Assembly: GCA_948567375.1 (NCBI GenBank)
Contig: OX419758.1
Location: 4,035,001 to 4,099,000 of the forward strand
Direction: 5' to 3'
Source of the DNA: Lunularia cruciata
Lineage: Eukaryota > Streptophyta > Marchantiopsida > Lunulariales > Lunulariaceae
DNA length: 64,000 nt
Part shown: in pieces, positions 44,236 through 54,411 of the stretch
Position numbering within the stretch: position 1 is the first letter of the stretch
How the letters are laid out: every line of letters begins with the position of its first letter
Notes under the pieces: model-generated
The model's input: only the letters and a program-made list of their open reading frames with translations
Told to the model about the DNA's origin: nothing
Database searches by the model: none
Position numbers and translations under genes: made by a program

Positions 44236-45446
44236 GAAGTGAAGTCAGGAGGTAATCGGGTGCAAGAACTTTGAGTGTTGGTGATATCTCAAAGCTCGGT
44301 GGATTGTTGGTAGCTCAATTCAAGTTCAGTTTTTCCCTAGTGTGCAGAAGCTTGTTCAATTGATGTAGATTTGGTAGTAAGGCAGATGGTGTGCGGAAGC
44401 ATTGGCCAATTTTTGAGCAAATAAGGAGCAAATTTCAAGCAGTGGTTGTGATTTTGAGCTTAGGAGGTGAAGGCAGGACCAATTTGTTGTGAGTTGGGCT
44501 CAGAAAGTAAAATTGAAGGTGGAGTTGGGAAGCTATTCTCGTGAATTTGTGATTTGGAGAAACCCATGTTTTCAATTTGGCTTGAGTGAAGAGTTAGTGG
44601 AGGATTTGGCAGTCAGCCAAATTTAGGGTTTACGTCCGATTTTACGTCAGATTTTGGCTGGATTTTATGTTAGATTTTGGCCAGATTTGGAGGACTTTCG
44701 CCAAGTTGGAGGACTTTTGCAAGTTTGGAGGAGTTTTGCCAAATTTTTGAGAAGGTTCAAAGTGGCAAGAAGAAAGGCCTTATTTGGCTGAATTTTGGGA
44801 TTTAGAGGCTTTGAGAGGCTATGAAGGCCTAGAAGGGCCAGCAAGCCATCTTGCTGGCTTGAGGCTAGCTAGTTTAGAGTAGATCTTGGTCATTGGTTGG
44901 CAAAATCTTCCATCTTGCTAGATTGTGCGCAACAAGGTTTGACCCCTAGATCTCTTGTTCCTAGATTGGTGCCCTAGCCAACTGGTCCACCCTCACTTGT
45001 TGTCCAAGTACTTGAGCCACTATTATCTATACACTTGTAGCTTTGGCTAGGAGAGGCAATTTGATCCCATTCTTGGTAGCTTAGAACTTAGATACAAACT
45101 TCTCTTATGTCAAATGTCAAATGGTGGCAGAGTCAATCCCGTGTTGTTTTATAAGATGGAGTGTTTTTGTTTAGATTTCTTGTGATTGGACCCACTCCAG
45201 TCTCGGCTTCTTGTTTATGCACCATGTTTGTGTGAGGTGCCCTGACTTTTGAGCGTTGGTGCTCTGGTGTGCTCTCGGTAGTGAGCTGGAGTGATGACCA
45301 ATCAGACTACCTTTGTTTCTCTTTGGTAAGGCAGGGAGTGATGACCTGCAGACCATGAGAGTGTGAGTTTTGATGGCAGGTTACAGGTTGTCCTTTCCCC
45401 TAGTTTAGTTATCTCGGTTAGAGTTACATTAGTGGATGGTGCTTAG
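44236..45446 (+). other. D1 leader region, no gene seen
   Basis: About 1.2 kb without a supportable ORF, similar to the minus-strand D2 leader (63,220-63,718). It has imperfect repeats of a gattttacgtcagattttgg type at 44,630-44,690. At 45,125 tggtggcagagtc, shared with D2 (TGGTGGTAGAGTC), is a weak primer-site candidate resembling initiator tRNA-Met (three mismatches in 13). If correct, the LTR would be much longer than the 3' copy suggests. Confidence 0.5.
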
Positions 45447-46780
45447 TTGGTGTTGGCACTTGGTGGTGTTTGGTGGGGAACTTGCGGTTGTAGTTGTGGT
45501 TACTTTGTCACGACGGAGTTCATTGGGGATTCCAGAGGACTTAACCCTGTAGTACGCAATGGGTTTACTCGGAGTGGTGCTCGATATCAGCATGTATCTC
45601 AGGTCCTAGTGAGAGAGGAGATTGACTCTAAGTTGGAGTTTGACATAGGAGCTAATTCAATTGAGAGTGCACTTGGTGTGTCCGCACCGTTGTTGTGGGA
45701 CATGGACAAGATTTAAAGGGCCTCCAAAGGCCTTAGGCGTTACTTTGGTATAGTGGTTACCATTGAGTTGGATGACTTCATCCAAGAGTTTGATAGTTGG
45801 TGTGATTTGCAATAGATGCGGAACCCAACTTTGTTCACACCCTTCATGGTATGGAAGGGGTTGTTTCAACACTTAGAGGGTCCACCGATGGATGACTACC
45901 ATGAGTTTAGGAGAGCTCATTTGGAGGAGATTGAGTTATGGAGACAATATTGGTCTCCAAACTATGTCTCTTTCACTTCAGGCTCAATAGCCAAGAGTAG
46001 ATTGGTTGTACCTACGAGTTCTAGCTTGAGTAGTGTTGGTGGAGCTAGTGGAGGTGCTCTAGTTGGAGATAGTGCTATGGTAGGTAGTAGAGGAGCTCAA
46101 GTTCATGGAAGACAAGGTGGTAGAGGTGGTGGTAGAGGATCTACACGTAGTAGGGGTGCAATACTTGCCCTTACTTCTAATATAGCTATGGCTACTCGGA
46201 TTGAGCAATTGGAGCAGAGATAAGCTAGTATAGCTATTGCTCAAAGGAGAGCAGATTTGGGTGTTGAGACTTCCACCTCATATGCTGGTGATAGAGATGC
46301 TTTGGATTTCATGTGCAAAGCAACACAGGTGGATGCATCCACAGTAGTGAATAGGAGTGCAATACGTGCTCTAGAGCCAAGAGGAGCATCAGTGGAGTTA
46401 GACCCATAGAGAAGAGAGGTTGGGAAACACGTCAGACTTCCCCCGTCTTTCATGCTATCTGAGGCATTGTAGACAACATCCATGGTTCCTAGACGTCCTA
46501 GTGCAGGTGTGGTAGGTGGTGATGGAGTGCATGATGGACTACCTGCTAGTCAACCACCTACTACAACACAGACCAATCTAGCATGATGTTGGGGGCGGCT
46601 CAGCTGATTATGGGGCATCCTTTGTTTTTGGCCAATGACATGTTTACATTGGGAGTTGACCCAGCCCAAGTGTTCTAGTTGGCTGCCATGCTTTGTGAGA
46701 GTAGGGATGATGCGGTTCCTACTACTAGAGCAGAGGTGGTTGGTAGTGAAACTGAGTTGGTTGAGGAGCATGGATCGGTT
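45447..46780 (+). pseudogene. Gag of D1
   Basis: Starts MVLALGGVWWG at 45,447, with stops at about 45,714 and 45,813. A capsid-like region at 45,816-46,223 has FMVWKGLFQHLEGPP, HEFRRAHLEEIELWRQYW and then a Gly/Arg-rich stretch. The two CCHC knuckles present in D2 are missing, apparently by an internal deletion near 46,000-46,080. Downstream parts (AGDRDALDFMCKATQVDAS; GHPLFLANDMFTLGVDPAQ) are in broken frames. Confidence 0.75.
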
Positions 46781-47400
46781 TAGCGACCAATGGTTTATGG
46801 TAGGCTATAGCGGCTAGACTGGAGGAGTTGCCAACTAGACCGGCCTTTGAGAGAGCACAGTTCACACTTGGTGTTGTCCTATTAGATAACCAGAGGGGGA
46901 TTTTCTGTTTGGTGGGACCTTCAGGGAAGGTCTATACACCACAAAGAGTCTTGTTAGACTCTGGTGCACGACCCCTTATGTTGGGGAAGGCTGTAGTGGT
47001 TGGTTTGGAGTTATGGAAGATCAATGTGGAGAGGTGTCCATTTCAGATCTAGACATCTCTAGGTGGTGGTTTGACATAGTACATCACACATGGAGAGCTT
47101 GTTGTCCAGGTTCAGCCTGGTCATCCAACTGATAGCTCAGTGGTGAGAGCTCAGGCTATTGCGACATTAGTTGAGTCATATGATGTGCTAGTTGGGGGAG
47201 CAGTGTTATACCCCATGGGTTTCAACATTGACTATTGGGAGGAGATAGCCTCCTATAGACCTGGTTGGCAGTCTGGTGAGGGACGGGTATGTCGCCTACC
47301 AGTATGCTTTAGTAGTGGTAGTCTTGGCTCACTACAGTCCGGAACCATGGCACCATCAGTTTTAGCTTTTAGTGGTGCAGTTTACTTGGCCTGGTGATTT
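46781..47400 (+). pseudogene. Aspartic protease of D1
   Basis: RVLLDSGARPLMLGKAVV carries the catalytic DSG (Asp codon 46,957-46,959). After a stop and a frameshift, SYDVLVGGAVLYPMGFNIDYW and the RPGWQSG region (47,140-47,397) form the C-terminal part. It separates gag from the methyltransferase and presumably released it from the polyprotein. Confidence 0.82.
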
Positions 47401-48640
47401 GTTGGAGGAGAACGCCCATGTAGAGGATACTTCGGTACCAAAGGAGATCACTTGGATTTGGAGTATGAGTGGGATTGTCCCATCCACCTTGGATGTTCCA
47501 TTGTGGAGTTCAAAGGAGGTATTGCAGCAACATGCAGATTGGTTGGTGTAGTAGGCTTGGAGTGGAGCCTTCGTACCATCAGGAGATGAGTGTGAGGATA
47601 AGCCTCCAAAGTCAATTGCTTTGACACCTCTGGATACCACACTCATTGCTTGGCAGTATGCAATAGAGGGGATATGTCTATTGGAGTTGTTCGGTGGGAT
47701 TAGCATCGGACTAGCTACGGTATTATATGCAGGTATACGAGTACAAAGGTACTTGTATGTAGAGAGATGAGACTGCTAGGCGAGTCTCTTGACATCATGT
47801 GCCACACTTGGCCTATTGGTATTTGGAGTTATTACTAATATCAGCAGTCAGAGGTTACCAGAAGGCCCTACCAGCAGACATTTCCTTAATGGGGTCGCAT
47901 GACCTAGAGAGATATGGGCCTATTCACTTGGTGATTTTTGGATGGCCATGTCAAGGACATACACATGTGGGCCATGCTTTGGGTCTTCAAGATCCTTGTT
48001 TTGGTCTGTTTTGGGAGATCTTACGGATACTACAACATCTCCAGGTTCATCAGTCCATTTCTCCAATTTACCTTTTGGAGAATGTTCCTTTGATGAGTGA
48101 TTCTCGCACCTGAGTGGTGGCAAGTACACATCAGGTCCATTCTTGGATGGGACCTGCTGTATTGTTAGATGCAGCTAGAGTGGGATCACGGGCTCATCAT
48201 CTTTGTCTTTGGTGGACAAACCTCTTATCCAAAGAGGTTTTATAGTGTGCTTATGATGGGATTTAGCGACTTGACCACATCCTTGTTGATGACATCTTGG
48301 ATGTTGGGCGTCAATCTCAAACGGTGGTAGTGGCTGATAGGTCACCTATGGCGGTGGTGAACCTAGAGGGACAGCCTAGAGCCGCATTTCCCACACTCAT
48401 GAGTTTCCCAAGCTCTCATGCTTTCCAAGAGGCAGGACCTAGACTTGTTTGGGACTCATAGTTACAATAGTTGGTGGAGCCCAATGCTGATGAGAGAGAG
48501 TAGGTGATGGGTTTTTGCACCGGTATTACCATTGTTCTAGCAGTGTCAAAGGCATCCAGGTGTTAGGTGTTAGGTCAAGCTATGGACCTGAACTGTTTGA
48601 CCTGGATTATGAGCCTTGGCTTGGCAGAGCAGCATAGGAT
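47401..48640 (+). pseudogene. DNMT3-like cytosine-5 DNA methyltransferase domain of D1
   Basis: Motifs are in canonical order. Motif I: LLELFGGISIGLATVLYAGI (47,675-47,734), the AdoMet-binding loop, followed by QRYLYVERD. Before motif IV, YGPIHLVIFGWPCQG has the catalytic Cys codon at 47,949-47,951. Then LFWEILRILQHL and motif VI LLENVPLM (48,075-48,098). Motif VIII: LLDAARVGSRAH then LWWTNL (48,160-48,220), like the SAAHRARYFWGNL of DNMT3. Motif X: VLGQAMDLNCLTWIMSLGL (48,568-48,625), preceded by a VMGF segment. Motif order is DNMT3-like, not permuted like plant DRM. PCQ replaces the PCN of animal DNMT3. In-frame stops at about 47,768, 47,777 and 48,109 and frame changes make it a pseudogene. 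Upstream 47,401-47,640 is an unrecognised ~80-residue segment. Confidence 0.87.
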
Positions 48641-48978
48641 GCACATGATAGGCATCACCACTCGGACACTTGTGAGCCTTGTGCCGATCGAGATGATTCA
48701 GGCACATGCCGGGAGCAATGGACCGAGTGGACATGGTATTCTTGGAACACAGCTAGTAGCTACTAGGGAGAGTGGTCTACTTGGAGTCCAGCCAGGTCAG
48801 CGTGGGCTACTTTGATTACACCCTTGGTCCACTTGAGATGTAGCTAGAAGACATGTGGAGCTTGCAGCCAGAGTGGAGGGAGTTTTCACACAAAGGTTGG
48901 GACCTTTAGTGGTCAGGAGCATGACACTATTGCTCCCAAGGGCTCAATGTAGCAGCTAGTCAGTACGTCTTCCACTCC
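48641..48978 (+). pseudogene. Glycine-rich linker between methyltransferase and RT, D1
   Basis: GPSGHGILGTQLVATRESGL and repeats of the kind LLGVQPGQRGLL, then RRHVELAARVEGVF. The same segment lies in D2 (59,383-59,690), so it is an ancestral part of the polyprotein. No domain recognised; it may be a flexible spacer. Confidence 0.65.
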
Positions 48979-50020
48979 TATGACAATTACAGAGGATACT
49001 TGGGAGCTAGATCTTGGACCCAAGCTTACTGGAGAGGAAAGACAGAGGGTTTGGAGGTTCTTGAGGAGTCACAAGAGTTGTTTTGCCTTCAGTATGAAGG
49101 ATTTTGGTGCTCTAAAGGGACTTGGTACACGGATTGAGCTGACAAGCGATACACCAATTTTCTGATTTCCTTATCGATATAGTGATATGGAGAGGACATT
49201 GATTTAGAGCCGGAGTAGTGACCTTTTTGAGGCTAGTTTGGTGGAGATTTCACATGGAGAGTATGCATCAATGACAATGATGCCAACCAAGAAGAATATG
49301 CATGGCAATTACACAAATAGGCGGATGTGTGGAGATTACCGTCCTATCAACCAACAGACCAGGGCTGATTGGTATGCCATGCCTACATCGAAGGAGATTT
49401 TTGATGCAATTGGGCATGCAAAGGTCTTTAGTACTTTGGATCTTCAAACGGGATATCATCAATTGCCAATCAGGGAGGAGCATAAATCCAAGATAACATT
49501 TTGGGCTATTGATCCTCACGGAAAGGATGTGTTATATCAGTGGAGGTTCTTACCGTTTGGGTTGAAGAATGCTCTTGTTGAGTTCTAGAGGGTCATGGAT
49601 AGGATCCTAGCTAGATTGGATTTTGCTTGGTGCTATATTGATGATATTTTAGTCTATAGCACTATTGTGGAGGAGTATGAGAGACTGTTGTTGGAGGTGT
49701 TTGAGAGGTTGAGATCTAATGGACTCAAATTACATCTCGGGAAGTGTAGGTTCTTCCATGAGCAGGTTGAGTATGTGGGTCACACTATCTTCCCTAGAGG
49801 ACTTGGTGTTTAGTAGACCAAGGTGGAGGCTATCGCACATATTCCTCGGCCTACAGATGTGAGCAGAGTACAAGCATTCCTTGGGTTGGCAAACTTCTAT
49901 CACCGTTATGTTAGAGGATTTAGTGCCATTGCCAAGGCCTTGACGAAGCTGACCAAGCTTACACAAGAGTGGTGTTGGGGAGATGAGCAGGAGAGAGCTT
50001 TTGTGAAGCTCAAGAAGAGG
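48979..50020 (+). pseudogene. Reverse transcriptase of D1
   Basis: FLRSHKSCFAFSMKDFGALK, RMCGDYRPINQQT, FSTLDLQTGYHQLPI, WRFLPFGLKNALVEF and the intact active site YIDDILVYS (49,634-49,660). The thumb shows FLGLANFYHRYVRGFS. Stops at about 49,163, 49,587 and 49,811. It clearly belongs to Ty3/gypsy but differs from the A and C families of this window. Confidence 0.9.
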
Positions 50021-50460
50021 TTGACATCTGCTCTTATTTTGAGGAGACCAATCAGAGGGCGGCCATTTCAGGTTCATACTGATTGGAGTATGTTGGGGCT
50101 TGGAGCGGTGCTCACCCAGCATGATGATGAGGGGAAGGAGTTTGTGGTGGCCTATGCTAGTCACTCCAACAATTCAGCAGAGGCAAAGTATAGTTCATAT
50201 GAGGGAGAGTGCTTGGCAACAGTTTGGGCAGTAGCACATTTCCAATGTTACCTATTTGGTAACCCCTTCACTCTCATCACTGATCATCAGCCGTTGAAGT
50301 GGTTGATGGAGTCCGACAAGCTTTCAAGGAAGCTTGCACAATGGGCTCTGATTTTATAGGAGTATGATTTTGTGATTCACAGACTTGGAGTGGTGAACTA
50401 TGATGCAGAGGGGTTGAGTAGAAACCCATGTCCCAGCCAGCAAGATCAGACCCGAGCACG
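50021..50460 (+). pseudogene. RNase H of D1
   Basis: FQVHTDWSMLGLGAVLTQHD, SSYEGECLATVWAVAHF and LITDHQPLKWL carry all three acidic residues. VNYDAEGLSRNPC marks the end. One TAG at 50,357. Continuous with the RT thumb from 49,823. Confidence 0.88.
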
Positions 50461-52480
50461 TTGGCATGGTGAGACAAATGAGGAGATGATGCCAAGTTGG
50501 CATGCATTGGCCTTTTTGTGTATATTTTTTGAGGCTTTGGTGGTATCTCTCTTAGCGCATCAAGGAGGAGTTATCGAGGTCACAAATCCAGAGAGTGAAG
50601 ATATTGGTATAGTTCAGCGACACATTCATGATGATGTCTTAGTGATGGACTATCTTTGCACAAGTGTTGTGGGTGGCACAATAGGGGCCAGGGAGAGAGA
50701 CCATGTTCCTCAGCAAGCTAGACGGTTCAGATTGGAGGGCAGACATCTTTTGTGTGTATGGGAGGATGGTAGAGTGCGACTAGTATCACTTCCATCTCAG
50801 AGACCACAGTTGGTTCATCATGCTCATGAGGAGCTAGGACATTTTGGAGTAAAGCATACATATAGCTTACTCCAGAGTCATTATTGGTGGCGTGGTATAC
50901 AGACCAAGGTACAACAGTTTGTTGCTAGATGTGTGGTTTGGGACCGAGTAAGAGCATCATTCAATGCTCCTACACCACAGTTACACCCATTACCTATCAT
51001 GGGATTGGGTTACCATTGAAGTTTGGACTTTATTGGACCTTTGACATTGATTGTGAGACATTATCGGTATGTTTTAGTGATGGTGGAGCACTTCTCCAAG
51101 TGGATTGAGTTGGTGGCACTTCCTGACAAGTCTAGTGAAGGGATAACTTACTCGATCCTGGATCAAGTTCTTAGTTATTTTGGTGCACCAACTGATGTTT
51201 TGACTGATGAGGGTATAGAGTTCTTGGGGGAATTTTGGGTCTTATGTGACAAGGCTTTGATTGATCATTGTACTACATGTCGAGATCACCCTGAGGTAGA
51301 TGGCTTAGCAGAGAGAGTGGTTCAAACGGTGAAGAGAGGATTGCAAAAGTATGGTTTGTAGATGGACTATCTTTGCACTAGTGTTGTGGGTGGCACAGTA
51401 GGGGCCAAGGAGAGAGACCATGTTCCTCAGCAAGCTGGACGGTTCAGATTGGAGGGCAGACATCTTTTGTGTGTATGGGAGGATGGTAGAGTGCGACTAG
51501 TACCACTTCCATCTCAGAGACCACAGTTGGTTCATCATGCTCATGAGGAGCTAGGACATTTTGGAGTAAAGCATACATATAGCTTACTCCAGAGTCATTA
51601 TTGGTGGCGCGGTATGCAGACCAAGGTACAACAGTTTGTTGCTAGATGTGTGGCTTGTGACCGAGTTAGAGCATCATTCAATGCTCCTACACCATAGTTA
51701 CACCCATTACCTATCATGGGATTGGGTTACCATTGAAGTTTGGACTTCGTTGGACCTTTGTTATTGACTGTGATACATTATCGGTATGTTTTAGTGATGG
51801 TGGAGCACTTCTCCAAGTGAATTGAGTTGGTGGCACTTCTTGACAAGTCTAGTGAAGGGATAACTTACTCGATCCTGGATCAAGTTCTTAGTTCTTTTGG
51901 TGCACCAACTGATGTTTTGACTGATGAGGGTATAGAGTTCTTGGGGGAATTTTGGGTCTTATGTGACAAGGCTTTGATTGACCATTGTACTACATCTCGA
52001 GATCACCCTGAGGTAGATGGCTTAGCAGAGAGAGTGGTTCAAACGGTGAAGAGAGGATTGCGAAAGTATGGTTTGCAGAGAGGTCACTTTGGAGATTGGG
52101 ATCTCCAATTACCTTGGTTGGCCATGGGCTATCAATTCAGCTGGCAAGCTTCCTTAGCATCCTTCTCTCCTTACTTCCTACTCTATGGACAAGATCCAAA
52201 TTTACCCACAGCCATTCATCGAGATGTTGCTATAGTTTTGGGCTTGGATGACCCAGATGTATGGATGAACGCATGTTCTCATCGGGTAGAGATCCATTGG
52301 AGAGTGATGCCGATGGCCTTTTAGAACTTGGCAATTGCTCAACATAGAGATACTTTACGCTATGCTACCATTTGAGGAGGAGGTTATAGACCCTTGATCC
52401 ATCGATTTCATCTAGGAGACTATGTATATCTACAATAGATAGCACCAACGACACTTGATGTTTCGACAAGCCGCACTTTC
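50461..52480 (+). pseudogene. Integrase of D1 with an internal tandem duplication
   Basis: Zinc region HHAHEELGHFGVKHT and C-x2-C (CVVW in the first unit, CVAC in the second). First Asp LDFIGPL or LDFVGPL, second Asp LTDEGIEF, Glu HPEVDGLAERVVQT. Bases 50,645-51,361 are repeated at 51,362-52,078. The first unit ends in a TAG (from CAG). The second continues into the full C-terminal core with YFLLYGQDPNLPTA. 52,320-52,480 is the decayed connection to the PHD region. Confidence 0.88.
50645..52078 (+). repeat. Tandem duplication, two 717-bp units, in D1 integrase
   Basis: Units 50,645-51,361 and 51,362-52,078 are nearly identical, with a few scattered substitutions. 717 is a multiple of three, so the frame is kept. 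Both carry the zinc region and the D, D and E residues. Not present in D2, so it arose in D1 after the copies separated. Confidence 0.9.
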
Positions 52481-52780
52481 TTGACAGTGCGTGAGGTTTT
52501 GCCATCTGGAGTCCTTGTGTTAGAAGGACGTGATGGTGTTGTTTGGAAGGATCATGTGTGCAATTGTGCACCATATGACCTCCCAAACATTGATGGTACT
52601 ATGGACCCAAGCTTGGCACTTGTACGTGTAGGCTTGAGGTGTATGTTATATGGCTCTTCTGGTGGAGCTACTACTATGTTAGTGTGTAGTAGTTGTTCAA
52701 GAGGATGGTATATGGCATGTATGACTCCTTGTCTCACGGTGGTTCCTCAAGGACATTGGTTATGTCCTAGATGTACTTGA
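52481..52780 (+). pseudogene. Polyprotein C-terminus with PHD finger, D1
   Basis: 99 codons. TVREVLPSGVLVLEGRDGV is a GPY/F-like integrase tail. From 52,640 a PHD finger follows with the C4HC3 spacing: CMLY (second Cys to Tyr), LVCSSC, GWYMAC (His to Tyr), HWLCPRC, with the characteristic Trp two residues before the sixth Cys. The D2 copy keeps the residues lost here. PHD fingers read histone H3 tails or methyl-lysine. TGA at 52,778-52,780. Confidence 0.85.
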
Positions 52781-52936
52781 CCTATAGCTAGTTCATTCTT
52801 TATATGGTATAGATTGCAGACAAGCGACTAACGATGGGGCTCCATGGCACTCAGCCTCTTGATCTTTGCCCATCATAGGGTATACCATATACTTAGCATA
52901 GATGGCTATCTGGAGTTAGAGGGACCTAACCGCCAG

Positions 52937-52948
52937 CTAGGGGGCGAT
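52937..52948 (+). other. Polypurine tract of D1 (degraded)
   Basis: ctagggggcgat immediately before the LTR start TGTGGCACTTT. D2 has the cleaner AGGGGAGAGAT at the same place (56,022-56,032, minus). Confidence 0.65.
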
Positions 52949-53507
52949 TGTGGCACTTTAGAGTCTATGTATGACTTATATGTGAGTTGTGCTTCTATAG
53001 TGTATGATGTTGACAATGATGTATGTTGTGTAGCGATGTATATATGCATGACAACTGTCATGCCATTTGTAGTGTTGCATCTAGATTGCTCGGACACTTG
53101 AGTTCTAGTGATAGTAGTTAGAGTTATCTCATCAATTGCTTAGAGACTACTTTCCAACGGTCAGATTTCATGTTTAGGGTACTGACTTCACGGTGGAGCC
53201 CACCGTCACTTTGTATCGTTTGCACCGTCAAGTGTGCCGTCAGTGGGACCATTAGGGTTTCAGACCTAGGTTGAGTCCAAGGGGTATACTTTTGAAGTGC
53301 AGCTCCAGAGAGCTCACTTCTCTAATGTTGAGCCTTTGAGTTCATGGCTATGGTAGACAGAGGCCGGTGAACGTCACCTGGATTCTCTTTGCTGGAGTGG
53401 GTGTGGCTTGACTGTAATTAGTGCCCAATTGTTAGCAATTTATAGAGTGATCGATCAAGTACTGATCTGAGTTGAGTTGAGTTGAGAGTGGTAAACAATC
53501 TGATTAT
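52949..53507 (+). repeat. 3' LTR of D1
   Basis: Starts TGTGGCACTTTAGAG and runs about 560 bp to aacaatctgattat. TATA-like gtatatatgc near 53,037. Shares 53,172-53,500 with the 5' remnant, including gagttgagttgagttgag at 53,470. The preceding 52,781-52,936 is 3' untranslated sequence without a gene. Confidence 0.82.
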
Positions 53508-53614
53508 TGTGGCACTTTAGAGTCTATGTATGACTTATGTGTGAGTTGTGCTTCTATAGTGTATGATGTTGATAGTGATGTATGTTGTGTAGTGATGTAT
53601 ATATGCATGACACA
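53508..53614 (+). repeat. Second LTR-start copy after the D1 3' LTR
   Basis: TGTGGCACTTTAGAG..GCATGACACA repeats the first ~107 bp of the LTR directly after its end. D2 has the same extra copy, ending at the same GCATGACACA. Confidence 0.8.
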
Positions 53615-54411
53615 TTGTAGAAGAAGGATTTTGTTATTGTATTAACATCATCCTTTTTGGTAGCTTTCACTTCCACCATTTTTGTGGCAAACCAAATTTA
53701 TCTCTTCCATATGGTTTTAGTGGCAGACTATATGGGCCTATAAAATCAATTCCCCATTTCTAGGAGTAGAATGGATCAAACGGGCCATTGGGGTGAAGGT
53801 GTTGGTTGTCTTGTATGTTGACATGCATCACATTGTTTGATGAATCATGGACATTCTTGTATGTGATTGCCACCAATATCTTGTTGTCAAAATTCTGCTT
53901 ACCTTAATTTTTAGGATGAAGTGCCAAGTGTGGGACATGTATCACTCCTACTTCATAAGACTCTAAATAGCAATGAAGAACTTCATTGGCCTCTAATTTG
54001 AATAGGATATACCCCTTGAATTGGTACATACCTATTTTGTGTGATAAACCCCTAAACCCTTTGCTCCAAATTCAAACCTTTGGAACACTACCACATGTGG
54101 AGGTATTGTATCACAAAAGAGTAATGCATCCTTGATTGTCAAAATTTGGAAGATTTCTTCATTTATAATCATGTCAATAAAATCTTTGGCTTGATCATTA
54201 GTTTTTAGCCTAGATAAGAAATCAACATTCTTGTGTTGTATGACAACCTAATGTTGATGTACTAACAACATAAATGGCAAGAATAGGCTGTTCCTATGAG
54301 GAAATGGATTGGCAATGACTAGAAATGAAGATAAAATATCACAATGTCACTAGTTGTCCATTCTTGCATGTTTAACGTCTTGGGTAGAAACCACTCTAAC
54401 AAGAAGGTAGG
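53615..54411 (-). pseudogene. RNase H-integrase remnant of an A-like element
   Basis: Minus-strand pieces: KMVEVKATKKDDVNTITKSF near 53,640, then GELIL and IDFIGPY-type sequence near 53,740, CHLESYEVG-like sequence near 53,950 and VDFLSRLKTNDQAKDF near 54,210. Matches 24,560-25,220 of A2 at protein level with many breaks. 54,360-54,411 resembles the end part of an A LTR (gggtagaaaccact). Confidence 0.7.

Larger units (their letters stand above)
43868..53614 (+). mobile_element. Element D1: Ty3-type retrotransposon with DNMT3-like methyltransferase and PHD finger
   Basis: The plus-strand order is 5' LTR remnant, long leader, gag, aspartic protease, DNA methyltransferase, glycine-rich linker, RT, RNase H, integrase (with a 717-bp tandem duplication) and PHD finger. 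It ends with the polypurine tract, 3' LTR and a second LTR-start fragment. Stops and frameshifts are scattered throughout, so it is inactive. A second copy (D2, minus) has the same order, showing the arrangement belongs to the family. Confidence 0.85.

Noticed and set aside
47640..48640. Host DNA methyltransferase gene that happens to lie beside retroelement sequence
   Set aside because: Both D1 and D2 carry it in the same strand and position between protease and RT, with no introns visible, so it belongs to the element.
52481..52780. Chromodomain at the D1 polyprotein end
   Set aside because: No aromatic-cage pattern; the Cys/His spacing is that of a PHD finger.
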